Positions 1 to 6,921 of a stretch of 7,968 nt of DNA are shown here, in pieces; position 1 is the first letter of the stretch; every line of letters starts with the position of its first letter. The DNA lies in the NCBI GenBank assembly GCA_026387485.1, contig JAPLLQ010000047.1, forward strand, positions 5,230-13,197, written 5' to 3'. The notes under the pieces were generated by a model. The model was given only the letters and a program-made list of their open reading frames with translations. It was not told where the DNA came from and did not search any database. Made by a program: the position numbers and the translations under genes. This DNA comes from Candidatus Omnitrophota bacterium (lineage in GTDB: Bacteria; Omnitrophota; Gorgyraeia; Gygaellales; Profunditerraquicolaceae).

Positions 1-2
1 TA

Positions 3-827
3 TCAGCCTAAAAGATATTGTTTAATTCTTTTCCCAACTTTACCGATTAAAGGCAAAGTTGCTAAACAATGTTTTGCTTTATAATAATAATTTCTAATCT
101 TTATTCTTAAAGGTGGAGAAATAGCGAAAGTGAATCTGTCAATTTCTTTATTACACCCATTCCCGGCACCCCAGAAAGTCCTTATGTTATACTTTACTGC
201 TAAATTGCTTAAAATTGATTGGTCACCGCGGTTTTGCACGAAACCCGACAAAGTAGGCAATCCGCAAGTATCCGGATTAACATATGAAGCAACTCTTTCA
301 TCCAAGTTATAGTAAAGCCATTCTTCGACTAATTTTAAATTAAATGGCGTCTTCATAATAAATAACCAAGTCGCCTGAAGAGCTACAGCATTGTGAAACT
401 TAGGAGTATCGCAATTCATATATACGAAAGCATCTCTTTTAGTCCATTTAGCATTACATTCTCCCCATTGGTGGAATACTATACCCTTATTCCTCTTGCA
501 TAAAGCGATTATTGGCTTTACTGGTAAATTAATGGAATATGACCCACAATCGTAATAAAAAACTATATCCCCCAAATGAATCTTTTTTAAAGTATCTAGT
601 ATAATATAGGGTTTAAATACATGCCCGTTTTCATAAACTGGTTTGTCTAAATAATCCTTATGCTCTTTATAAAATTGTGTTTTAATCAAATCATCAGAAG
701 TTAAGGATATAATATTCTTGATCCCTTGTTTTCTTGCGCATTCATTTAAATAAACTTGGTTCTTTCTAAAGAGCCCCCCCTTATAGTTAAGACGATCATC
801 GGCATAGTTTAAGAAATATAGATCCAT
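3..827 (-). CDS. Glycosyltransferase-like protein of unassigned family
   Basis: Complete 274-residue protein with ATG start and TGA stop. I do not recognise a named family with certainty. The opening YFLNYADDRL, a hydrophobic strand ending in acidic residues (IVFYYDCG, about 87-95), a WTKRDAF segment (about 128-134) and a late QNRGDQS motif (about 198-204) resemble GT-A-like sugar transferases found in capsule and O-antigen loci; this is a pattern judgement, not a domain match. There is no signal peptide or membrane segment; the C-terminal 35 residues are strongly basic, which could favour peripheral membrane association. The start lies three bases after the stop of the old FkbM reading frame (831), so the two were probably co-transcribed. 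No clear Shine-Dalgarno precedes the ATG, which fits translational coupling. If coupling mattered, the early stop in the upstream gene could lower expression of this one. Confidence 0.72.
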   Translation of the reverse strand: MDLYFLNYADDRLNYKGGLFRKNQVYLNECARKQGIKNIISLTSDDLIKTQFYKEHKDYLDKPVYENGHVFKPYIILDTLKKIHLGDIVFYYDCGSYSINLPVKPIIALCKRNKGIVFHQWGECNAKWTKRDAFVYMNCDTPKFHNAVALQATWLFIMKTPFNLKLVEEWLYYNLDERVASYVNPDTCGLPTLSGFVQNRGDQSILSNLAVKYNIRTFWGAGNGCNKEIDRFTFAISPPLRIKIRNYYYKAKHCLATLPLIGKVGKRIKQYLLG

Positions 828-830
828 CGT

Positions 831-941
831 TTAAGATGCTGAAGAATTTTTAAATCTTTCTATTCTTAACCATTTAGGATGATGAATAAAAATAGTATTA
901 ATGTTTGTGCTCGCGTAAACAAAGTAGTTTTTTTTTTTTTT
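831..941 (-). pseudogene. Orphaned C-terminus of the FkbM-type methyltransferase
   Basis: The 36 codons after the TAA at 942-944 stay open in the same frame and end in TAA at 831-833. They encode a lysine run, then NYFVYAST, NINTIFI and a basic tail. FkbM-family proteins normally end with a segment of this kind, a strand ending near 'Y' followed by N-x-(I/L)-F(I/V), so this is the missing end of the upstream gene and not a new one. It has no start codon or ribosome site of its own and is almost certainly untranslated unless the stop is read through. Its stop is three bases from the next gene's ATG, as expected for the original operon spacing. Confidence 0.75.
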
Positions 942-943
942 TT
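928..943. repeat. Homopolymer run, 16 A on the coding (minus) strand
   Basis: Sixteen consecutive T on the + strand, read as A16 in the FkbM-type gene. The first two A, with the preceding T, form the TAA stop; the rest encode lysines and the first two bases of an AAC codon. Such runs are prone to replication slippage and to sequencing error. At the length written here the downstream frame is preserved. Confidence 0.95.
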
Positions 944-1589
944 AATCAATAATTTCTTTATCCTTTATACTATCCACCCCAGCCACACCAACACATTCAA
1001 TACAAAAAATTTCCGGGCTATATCTAGAGAAATCTAGGGAGCTTAATATTTCCAGATCCAAACCCTCAGCATCTATAGAAATAAAGTTAGGAATATTACT
1101 AAAATATTTCTCAATTATTGTATTAATATTGAGCATTGATACTTTTACAATATTATCTATTTTAGGGCAATTAAAAGAAGTATCTCGAGATAAAGCCTCA
1201 GCCTTTTCTTTCGAAAACGTGTTTAAAGACCGACTTTGCATAATATAGAAATCTGAAGTCATATTTTTATCACTAACTCCAACATTTAAACAAATATCAT
1301 CTTGGCGATATTGCTTTAATTGTTTAACAAGGATAGGATCTGGCTCTACTAATACGCCCCTACAGCCTTTTTTGTAGAAAAAGAATGTATTACTTAAGAA
1401 AAATGGGTGATGGGCTCCAATGTCTAAATAGGTAGGTTTAGAAATCTTAAAACCCTCAGAAAAAATAAAATTTACTATTAAATCTTCTCCTTGCTGTGAA
1501 TAGCTTACTTTTGCATAAACAGTATCCTTTGATAATATTCTTTTAATTTTATTATTTATTTTAGTAGTTAAACTAACTAAATCAATCAC
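942..1589 (-). CDS. FkbM-family SAM-dependent methyltransferase, C-terminally truncated
   Basis: A class I SAM methyltransferase of the FkbM type, the family thought to O-methylate sugars or related hydroxyls in polysaccharide and natural-product loci. Visible marks: the entry motif SYSQQGED (about 29-36), SAM-binding motif I YLDIGAHHP (54-62), the acidic loop VEPDP (81-85) and the conserved SIDAEGLDLEIL block (171-182). The start is GTG at 1587-1589, chosen because AAAGGA lies seven bases upstream, one of the better ribosome sites in the window. The frame ends after KDKEIID at a TAA at the edge of A16, leaving 215 residues instead of about 251 when the in-frame remainder (831-941) is counted. 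The lost part includes the family's terminal N-x-I-F strand, so the short product may be unstable or inactive. The family call is firm; activity is uncertain. Confidence 0.85.
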   Translation of the reverse strand: MIDLVSLTTKINNKIKRILSKDTVYAKVSYSQQGEDLIVNFIFSEGFKISKPTYLDIGAHHPFFLSNTFFFYKKGCRGVLVEPDPILVKQLKQYRQDDICLNVGVSDKNMTSDFYIMQSRSLNTFSKEKAEALSRDTSFNCPKIDNIVKVSMLNINTIIEKYFSNIPNFISIDAEGLDLEILSSLDFSRYSPEIFCIECVGVAGVDSIKDKEIID

Positions 1590-1921
1590 TAATAAATCCT
1601 TTCAACACTTTAACGTTACTTTTATCTATAATAATATATTCTAAGTTAAGCTAGCATTGTAACAGTTCAGAACGGATAGTTTCCTCAATGAACAAACCTT
1701 GATTAAAGGAGAAGGTTACAATACTGATCCTTAGCCAAACTATCACACCTAGATACTTCAGGCTTTCTTCTGTTCACGGCCAACTAGTTTTAGATCCGGG
1801 AGTGTGTGGCAATTCTCTTAAGCTTATTTTAACTGCTCCTCAATGTCAGCTGGCCGCATTCATCATGTCGACTTCGATCAAAATAGGACATGATAATGTT
1901 AACGACAAAAATCAAAGTCTT
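1590..1921. other. 332-bp gap without a recognisable gene; inverted repeats
   Basis: I find no open frame or protein similarity in any of the six frames; all are broken by frequent stops. Roughly 1740-1870 looks richer in G+C than the flanking genes, hinting at foreign or decayed material such as an old insertion. It holds an 8-bp inverted repeat at 1862-1869/1887-1894, and nested repeats at 1675-1682/1737-1744 and 1695-1700/1712-1717. A very A+T-rich stretch around 1620-1645 lies upstream of the FkbM-type gene and could hold its promoter, but no -35/-10 pair is convincing. Confidence 0.6.
1675..1744. repeat. Nested inverted repeats
   Basis: The outer arms GATAGTTT (1675-1682) and AAACTATC (1737-1744) are perfectly complementary. 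Inside them AACCTT (1695-1700) pairs with AAGGTT (1712-1717) across an 11-base loop. The arrangement could fold in RNA on either strand. It could be a mobile-element end, a leader structure for the FkbM-type gene, or chance in A+T-rich DNA. Confidence 0.4.
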
Positions 1922-2938
1922 CTATTGTCTCCATAAAAAGGTTCGGACAAGCAAATCAAGTATTTTAACCAAACGAGTATGCAATATTTTTAGTGTTTCC
2001 TTCAAATATGCTTGAACCAATTTATCGATAAAACTTCGCGGATCTTTAAATTGCTCAGATTGCACACACTTTGATTTTCTTGCTTTTTCACACCAATCAA
2101 CATCCCATATAGATTCCCTTCGAAAATAAGAAGCCCCCTGCGCCTCGATTTTTTGCATCACTTCTTGGTCAAACCAAAAATGTTCACCACCTCCAACGGG
2201 CAAAGATCTAACAGGGATGCATTTTTTTTCATAGGCCCTAAACCATTCTTCACGAGAAACTATTTTTTTTTCTTCCGGAATCGCATACATGTGATGATAC
2301 ATCCTAAATATTTCAATAGCATGTTTATGAGGGTATTTAATACGTTCGAGACATTGATAATATCGGTGTTTGCTTTCCATCCGGGCCCAATCAGTGTATT
2401 GATAATGCAACACTTTAATTTGTTGCATAGGTACTATTTTAGCCCAGTCTTTAATTGGCACCCTTGAGCTATGCATTTCCAGACCTACGTGCTCGGCACC
2501 ATCGTCCATATAAGCCCACGGAAAATAACCATCGGTGATCCAGCATTTCTTAAAACCGGGGCACAGATTAATCCATCGGAAACCAAAAACGCTTCCTTCT
2601 GAAGCGTCAAGCATTTGTTGCCATTCGTTTGTTTTCGAGTAACTGGAGGTGAACAATTCATCAGCATCTAATGTTATGAGCAGTCGCTTCCCCTTTATTT
2701 TTCTTGCTTCGGTCAAAAGAATCTTTTGCCGCGCCACCTCATTATAATCGGAAGATAAGTTGTCGATTAAAATAACCTTGGGATACCGGCTGGCAATCTC
2801 ACGAGAACCATCCGTTGACTGTTGATCAGCAATAATAATACGATCAGCCCACAAACTGGTGCATTTCAAGAAAACATCCAGTATCCAGGCCTCATTCCGA
2901 ACAGGGGTAAGACAAATGACTAAAGGCTTTGGTACCAC
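1922..2938 (-). CDS. Family 2 (GT-A fold) glycosyltransferase
   Basis: Predicted cytoplasmic transferase that adds a sugar from a nucleotide-sugar donor to the growing glycan. The N-terminus has the GT2 signature: TPVRNE (11-16), the nucleotide-binding strand IIIADQQSTDGS (34-45) and the metal-binding DADE (91-94), followed by conserved aromatic and histidine-rich segments (about 146-260) probably forming the acceptor side. At 338 residues it is a complete, medium-length member. There is no membrane anchor, but the last 40 residues are basic and amphipathic. The start is GTG at 2936-2938, immediately after the TGA of the upstream methyltransferase with no base between; AAGGTG ending six bases upstream is a plausible ribosome site, and no ATG occurs near the N-terminus. 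The stop-to-start junction implies translational coupling. Donor and linkage cannot be read from the sequence. Confidence 0.9.
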   Translation of the reverse strand: MVPKPLVICLTPVRNEAWILDVFLKCTSLWADRIIIADQQSTDGSREIASRYPKVILIDNLSSDYNEVARQKILLTEARKIKGKRLLITLDADELFTSSYSKTNEWQQMLDASEGSVFGFRWINLCPGFKKCWITDGYFPWAYMDDGAEHVGLEMHSSRVPIKDWAKIVPMQQIKVLHYQYTDWARMESKHRYYQCLERIKYPHKHAIEIFRMYHHMYAIPEEKKIVSREEWFRAYEKKCIPVRSLPVGGGEHFWFDQEVMQKIEAQGASYFRRESIWDVDWCEKARKSKCVQSEQFKDPRSFIDKLVQAYLKETLKILHTRLVKILDLLVRTFLWRQ

Positions 2939-3589
2939 TCACTTCACCTTTTTAGCTATATACAAGCTATCATATTGCCTGAAAAAAGTGTAGTTTTTAT
3001 TTTTCATAAGCATGTTTCGTATCACCCAACTTGGTCCCAAATCAAGCCTTTCGGGGTAATAATCGTGAAATGCCAGATATCCACCCGGCTTTATTAATGG
3101 TGAATAATGCTCAAAATCGTATTTGCAACCATCAATGCTATGATCGCCATCAATAAATAAAAAATCTATTTCGGTAAAGTAATTGATAAACTGCTCAGAA
3201 TAACCTTGCAATACTTCAATTTTGTTTATTACCCCCAATTGAATCATTTTGTCTTTAAATTGCTCCAAAAGAAGTCTCTCGCCTTTTTGTTGTTGATAAA
3301 TTAATTTACTACCTGGTTCACCTGCGGCATTAAATGAATCAATCGAATAAATTTTGCCTTTTTTTAGGCCTTTGGCAATACAGTAAGTGCTTTTTCCTTT
3401 CCAACTGCCAATTTCTACCAATGTGGCTTTGCCCTTAAGCTTTGAAGCGATATTATACAAACCGTAGGCTTCTTTGTCGGTGAGCCAGCCTTCAATATCT
3501 TCGTATTCCTTAATTAAGTTAAGTATTTTGAAAATTTTTCTCTTGTATAAACGACTTTTAATCGAATGAATCATACTATCACATTTCAA
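2939..3589 (-). CDS. Class I SAM-dependent methyltransferase (Methyltransf_24-like)
   Basis: An intact Rossmann-fold methyltransferase of about 216 residues. SAM-binding motif I is VEIGSWKGKST (58-68), the ribose-binding acidic residue sits in YSIDSF (81-86), and the family-typical FIDGDHS (145-151) and LIKPGGYLAFHDYY (165-178) follow; the acidic and histidine residues in these blocks commonly bind a metal in this group. It probably modifies a sugar or the chain end in the same pathway as its neighbours. The start is uncertain: the longest frame begins with TTG at 3587-3589, but ATG at 3572-3574 (five residues later) is at least as likely; neither has a good ribosome site. The start lies about 10-25 bases after the stop of the upstream methyltransferase pseudogene, and the stop abuts the GTG of the glycosyltransferase. 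No lesions are seen, in contrast to its upstream neighbour. Confidence 0.87.
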   Translation of the reverse strand: MKCDSMIHSIKSRLYKRKIFKILNLIKEYEDIEGWLTDKEAYGLYNIASKLKGKATLVEIGSWKGKSTYCIAKGLKKGKIYSIDSFNAAGEPGSKLIYQQQKGERLLLEQFKDKMIQLGVINKIEVLQGYSEQFINYFTEIDFLFIDGDHSIDGCKYDFEHYSPLIKPGGYLAFHDYYPERLDLGPSWVIRNMLMKNKNYTFFRQYDSLYIAKKVK

Positions 3590-3597
3590 GGTATTCG

Positions 3598-4374
3598 TTA
3601 ATAAATTGCTGTAAATTGATCGTTAAAAAAAGTTGGGATATTTGAGATTTTATATAACCAATTATGAGGATACACAAGGGAGCTGTATTTGTAATTCATA
3701 AGTTTAAAACCTTGTTTTTTAAAAAAGAATCAAGCCTTTAAGGGTGAAATGCCAAAGGCACTGAACCCGTACCTAGGCATACCATTTTTCTTTCTGAAGA
3801 CGAGGAATTAGCCCTTTATAATTGGTTTGGGTGAGCATTAAATAACCGTCAGGTATTATTTTTTTTAGTTTAGTATAAATGCCTCCGGATGTTTAATATG
3901 CTTAAATACATGTAATAGTATGGCTAATTGATAGGATCCTGCGAGATTAATCTCAGGAAAATACCCGTTGTATACTTCAATATTTCTCAGTTTAGCTCGT
4001 TGTGATGCTACTTTTCCAACCTCAACCCCTATCACCTTAAACCCACAATTGGCGCATTCGCCCAGTAAAATTCCTTCGCCGCGGCCCAATCCAATTATTG
4101 AGGGCCCAAGTGGTAAATATTTTTTAGCCAACTTCAACTGAATAGTAATTAGCCTTCTCCAATCGTACGGAAGCTGATTAAACATAGCTATTTCTTGCGG
4201 GTTATTTCTTTTGATACATGAATGGAAATCAATGTCTCCATAGTCTTGCAATAGAGATCGAGGAATTGTAAAAGCATTTTGACAGTTTTTTCATTTCCCG
4301 ATTTTAAGATTATTTTTTGATAAATAGATCTTGCACCCACTCGAAAAACAAAATTGACATAAAAAGTTTTGCAT
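3598..4374 (-). pseudogene. Zinc-ribbon class I SAM methyltransferase, four lesions
   Basis: Reading from an ATG at 4372-4374 gives a short cysteine pair (CQFC, residues 6-9) of a zinc-ribbon head, then a methyltransferase: LPYDWRR, a decayed motif I (GLGRGEG, where the family has D-x-G-x-G-x-G), VIGVE, and HVFKHIKHPEAF. After that PDGYLMLTQTNYKG, LIPRLQKEKWYA, WHFT and a C-terminal NYKYSS...FTAIY follow in shifted frames. Lesions in order: TGA at 4291-4293 where tryptophan fits (GK-x-KNC); a one-base loss near 3875; TAG at 3773-3775, probably from TGG; and one extra base in the T6A6 stretch near 3715-3726. The final stop is TAA at 3598-3600. The reconstructed length is about 258 residues. 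Its longest uninterrupted piece is 3865-4251, which would begin at TTG and lacks both ends. Likely original role: methylation of a sugar or chain terminus in this pathway. Confidence 0.82.
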
Positions 4375-4466
4375 TTATTAAATTTTTCTTATTATTCGAG
4401 CCAAATTACCGGAAAAAATAGTAAAGTAATAAAAAATATCGCATAGAAAAACATATCTTGTTAACC

Positions 4467-4892
4467 TTAACAAAGCTTCCATTCACCATCTAACAAAACT
4501 GTCCCATCCTCTGGTTGAGGGTAGATATTTTTTCCAAACAGAGGACCTAACCGCACATACAATCTTTCTACATTATGTAACCCATCTATAAATTCGCACC
4601 CATGTATAAGAAAATAAGACAAGAAATATTCTCCCGGAGCTACCGGGAAATTAAACATCGTACATTCGATTATTCTGCTCTCTTTCATCTCATTAACAGA
4701 GTATCCTCTACCGTACAAAAAATTACGGAAGCAAAAAATCGTACCCCCCGCCATATCTCTTAATAATACGGAGCAATTAATGCTGTTATACGAACAATCG
4801 GAATCTTTAATTTCATAGTATAAACGAATTTTAAAGCTCTGCCCTGTATAAACATGGTCTAATAAAATATTGTTTAGGTCGGTAATCTCTAT
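4467..4892 (-). pseudogene. wzt: Wzt C-terminal carbohydrate-binding domain, out of frame with the ATPase
   Basis: An open frame of 141 codons runs from the A6 run at the end of the ATPase gene to TAA at 4467-4469, in the -1 frame relative to it. It reads as a Wzt C-terminal beta-sandwich: IEITDLNN at the start, FKIRLYYEI (about 20-28), FNFPVAPGEYFLS (about 87-99), then EFIDGLHN and a closing PEDGTVLLDGEW. This domain binds the exported glycan, or its terminal modification, in ABC-dependent O-antigen systems. It has no convincing start of its own; the first ATG (4752-4754) falls inside the domain. Adding one A to the run would fuse it to the 274-residue ATPase, giving about 415 residues, close to classical two-domain Wzt proteins. 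No internal stop occurs, which argues for a very recent break, recoding, or a base-calling error. Confidence 0.82.
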
Positions 4893-5713
4893 TTTTTGTT
4901 TTCAGTGCTACTGGCTATATAGCATCTAATAGCGTCAAGCTGACTTCCTTCAAAGACCACTCTTCCTTGAGATAATATTATGCCCCTTGAACAAATTGTC
5001 TCAATGGCATTCATACTATGACTTACAAATATTATCGTCCTTCCCTCCTTAGAAACTTCTCCTATTTTTCTTAAACATTTTTGCTGGAAATCAAAATCAC
5101 CTACTGACAAAACCTCATCAATAAATAATATTTCGGGTTCAAGATGCGCGGCAACGGCAAACGCCAATCTCACAAACATGCCAGAAGAATATCTTTTTAC
5201 CGGAGTATCTAAAAACTTTTCTATTCCAGAAAAAGCAACAATCTCATCAAATTTACTATCAATTTCTAATTTTCTCATCCCAAGGATACAACCATTCAAA
5301 TATATATTATCTCTACCTGTAAGCTCAGGATGAAAACCTGTTCCTATTTCTAAAAGGCTACTTACCCTTCCCCTAATAACAGCCTTGCCTTCAGTAGGTT
5401 CTGTGATTCTAGAAAGAATTTTAAGCAGAGTTGATTTACCGGCGCCATTTCTACCAATTATTCCTAAAATCTCGCCTCTTTCAACCGTAAAAGAAATATC
5501 TTTAAGCGCCCAAATAGAGTTTGGATCAGGACCTGCCTGCGGATCATCTAATGCGATTGTGCGATGCTTTAATCCAATTTTTCTTGTCTTATCTGGCTGT
5601 CCTAATAAATTAAGAATTCTTCGTTCCATAGAATCGCGAAACGTTGTAGCTCCAACAACACCAAGATCGTACAGTTTTGATAATTTTTCTACTTGTATAA
5701 TTGGTTTAGGCAT
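4889..5713 (-). CDS. wzt: Polysaccharide ABC exporter, ATP-binding subunit (Wzt NBD)
   Basis: The ATPase that powers export of undecaprenyl-linked polysaccharide across the inner membrane with Wzm. Walker A is GRNGAGKST (87-95), the Q-loop region with LLEIGTGFHPELTG follows (120-133), the ABC signature is YSSGM (175-179), Walker B is ILFIDE (195-200) and the switch histidine is in VSHSM (about 230-234). An insertion at about 40-66 before the core strand is typical of the Wzt/TagH branch. The ATG at 5711-5713 is two bases after the Wzm stop, so the two are one translational unit. The frame ends at TAG (4889-4891) directly after a run of six A; the carbohydrate-binding domain continues in the -1 frame. 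A 274-residue ATPase could work alone, as in short-Wzt systems, but then would lack glycan recognition. Confidence 0.93.
   Translation of the reverse strand: MPKPIIQVEKLSKLYDLGVVGATTFRDSMERRILNLLGQPDKTRKIGLKHRTIALDDPQAGPDPNSIWALKDISFTVERGEILGIIGRNGAGKSTLLKILSRITEPTEGKAVIRGRVSSLLEIGTGFHPELTGRDNIYLNGCILGMRKLEIDSKFDEIVAFSGIEKFLDTPVKRYSSGMFVRLAFAVAAHLEPEILFIDEVLSVGDFDFQQKCLRKIGEVSKEGRTIIFVSHSMNAIETICSRGIILSQGRVVFEGSQLDAIRCYIASSTENKK
4892..4897 (-). other. A6 frame-change site in wzt
   Basis: On the coding strand the end of the ATPase reads AAC AAA AAA TAG. Slipping back one base on the lysine codons gives ATA GAG ATT ACC, which opens the carbohydrate-binding domain. An extra A in the DNA or in the RNA would have the same effect. 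The phasing is not the classical X-XXY-YYZ heptamer, so programmed ribosomal frameshifting is possible but not favoured over mutation or base-calling error. Confidence 0.6.
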
Positions 5714-5715
5714 CT

Positions 5716-6579
5716 TTATACAGTATCGATAAACGTTTTTTCGGCTTTATTAAAAACAAGTAATCCTGAAAGAAAAATCACCAATGTAGCAACAGCCGAA
5801 AACAACAAATAATCAACGCGCAATAGGCCCACCCCTAAGAATGCATATCTGAATGCTTCGACAACCGAAGACATAGGGTTAACTACTATAAATATTCTCC
5901 ACTTTTGGGAAACCATTGAAGCTGGATAAATTACAGGAGTAGCATACATCCAGAGCTGAGTAAGGAAACCCATAAGAAAAATTAAATCACGATACTTTGC
6001 CGTTAAAGCAGAAATCCAGAGCCCTATCCCCATGCTCAAAATAGCTATCTGTATTACTAGAAGTGGCAAAAGGAAAATTATAAAATTTGGTTGAATTTTA
6101 GAGTCTGCTAAAGTAAAAAATTTAAAATAAAAAATAAAAACCAGAAATACAATCAATTCTAAAATAAAAGAAAAAAAGTTCGATATAACTACTGCTATAG
6201 GAGGGATTAACCGAGGAAAATATACTTTACCAAATAAATGAGCATTTGAAACAAGGGTATCCGAGGTTCCATTCAGGCATGCTACAAAATAACGCCATGC
6301 CAATAAACCACAGAGATAAAAAAGAACCGGAGGCATTCCATCTGTCGGAATCTTTATCATATTACCAAAAACAACCGTAAATACCAAAGTCGTAGCTAAA
6401 GGAGAAATAATAAACCAAAAGGGCCCTAATACTGCCTGTTTATATTTAGAATAGAAATCTCTTTTAACTATAAAAAATAACAAATCCCTATAGTAAGATA
6501 GCCCTTTCCAGTCAAAATAAAACCAGCTTTTGTTAGGCTGGATAATAAATTCATAATCTCTTTCTTTATGAGTATCCAA
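5716..6579 (-). CDS. wzm: Polysaccharide ABC exporter, membrane subunit (Wzm)
   Basis: The ABC-2 type permease that forms the inner-membrane channel for polysaccharide export with Wzt. It is 287 residues, slightly longer than typical Wzm. An N-terminal cytoplasmic segment carries the family motif YYRDLLFFIVKRDF and KYKQAVLGPFW (about 29-56), followed by about six hydrophobic segments (near 52-73, 84-105, 125-151, 167-192, 198-220 and 255-277). The conserved NPM and FRY residues lie before the last helix. The start is taken as TTG at 6577-6579: an in-frame stop lies just upstream, and the next methionine is far inside the protein, after the first membrane segment. No clear Shine-Dalgarno is seen. 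It is followed two bases after its stop by wzt, and it is the first intact gene downstream of the promoter at 6645-6673. Confidence 0.93.
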   Translation of the reverse strand: MDTHKERDYEFIIQPNKSWFYFDWKGLSYYRDLLFFIVKRDFYSKYKQAVLGPFWFIISPLATTLVFTVVFGNMIKIPTDGMPPVLFYLCGLLAWRYFVACLNGTSDTLVSNAHLFGKVYFPRLIPPIAVVISNFFSFILELIVFLVFIFYFKFFTLADSKIQPNFIIFLLPLLVIQIAILSMGIGLWISALTAKYRDLIFLMGFLTQLWMYATPVIYPASMVSQKWRIFIVVNPMSSVVEAFRYAFLGVGLLRVDYLLFSAVATLVIFLSGLLVFNKAEKTFIDTV

Positions 6580-6644
6580 TTTGTTTTATATCAATTTTAA
6601 ATAATGTCTAAAATCTTTGCTAACTACTATAATATCAATAAGTT

Positions 6645-6673
6645 AACATAACAGACTCACAACGTATTGTCAA
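6645..6673 (-). promoter_or_regulatory. Sigma70-like promoter for wzm-wzt
   Basis: On the minus strand a perfect TTGACA (6668-6673) is followed by a 17-base spacer and TATGTT (6645-6650), five of six matches by common weighting to TATAAT apart from the central positions. Transcription would begin near 6638 and leave a leader of about 60 bases before the TTG start of wzm. It lies between the transposase debris and the operon, so it would drive wzm-wzt and the downstream genes independently of the broken DUF268 gene. Confidence 0.55.
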
Positions 6674-6730
6674 TATTTTTGTGTAAGAATTTGTGTGAGA
6701 ATACACTACTCCCTATTAACAGAAAGGGAT

Positions 6731-6780
6731 AAAGTGAACCACTTTGTCTGTAATCTTAGGCTAGACTAAATTGACAAAGT
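6731..6780. repeat. Overlapping inverted repeats beside the IS3 remnant
   Basis: ACTTTGTC (6741-6748) is a perfect inverted copy of GACAAAGT (6773-6780) across 24 bases, and AAAGTG/CACTTT (6731-6736/6740-6745) forms a tight palindrome overlapping the first arm. The right arm directly touches the stop of the IS3-type transposase remnant (6781), where such an element's terminal repeat would lie. No U-run follows on either strand, so it is not an obvious terminator. Confidence 0.45.
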
Positions 6781-6920
6781 TCATAGTTTTTCTTTCTCAA
6801 AAAGATTAGCTTCAAATTCATCTGGCGACAAATAAACAAGTGAACAATATAACTACTTTTATTATACACCGCATCGATAAAATAAGGAATTCTTTTTTGC
6901 ATATCTTCAAATGAGTTAAG
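6781..6920 (-). mobile_element. Remnant of an IS3-family transposase, C-terminal end
   Basis: Read on the minus strand, one frame gives FEDMQKRIPYFIDAVYNK and then, after a one-base loss, another gives YLSPDEFEANLFEKEKL and a TGA at 6781-6783. This is the usual end of an IS3-family integrase core (RIPYF...VYN...R-x-HS-x-LGYLSP-x-EFE). The intervening RxHS block is badly eroded. Only about 45 codons survive; the catalytic residues upstream are missing because the remnant is cut off near 6920, where a different transposase fragment begins. It is not functional. Confidence 0.72.
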
Positions 6921-6921
6921 T

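Noticed and set aside
928..943. Transcriptional slippage on A16 rescuing the FkbM gene
   Set aside because: The TAA is completed by the first two A of the run and is read before any length change can alter the frame, so slippage in the run cannot bypass it.
1862..1894. Hairpin after the glycosyltransferase as a rho-independent terminator
   Set aside because: The stem is 8 bp with a 17-base loop, only half G+C, and no U-run follows on either strand.
2153..2667. Open frames on both strands inside the glycosyltransferase
   Set aside because: They overlap an intact GT2 gene in other frames, have no ribosome sites and no recognisable motifs.
4291..4293. TGA at a tryptophan position as a sign of a changed genetic code
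   Set aside because: Several intact genes here use TGG for tryptophan and end in TGA, and the same pseudogene has frameshifts and a TAG as well.
4293..4466. A+T-rich stretch after the Wzt domain as a promoter region or small gene
   Set aside because: Its 3' part is the start of the methyltransferase pseudogene (ATG at 4372-4374); the remainder is under 100 bases with no convincing -35/-10 pair or open frame.
4467..4754. A separate 95-residue hypothetical gene starting at ATG 4754
   Set aside because: The same frame is open for 46 further codons upstream and the whole matches a Wzt C-terminal domain; the ATG lies inside that domain.
5385..5732. A 115-codon + strand frame opposite wzt
   Set aside because: It is a mirror of the strongly supported Wzt ATPase; such antisense frames are common opposite ABC ATPase genes.
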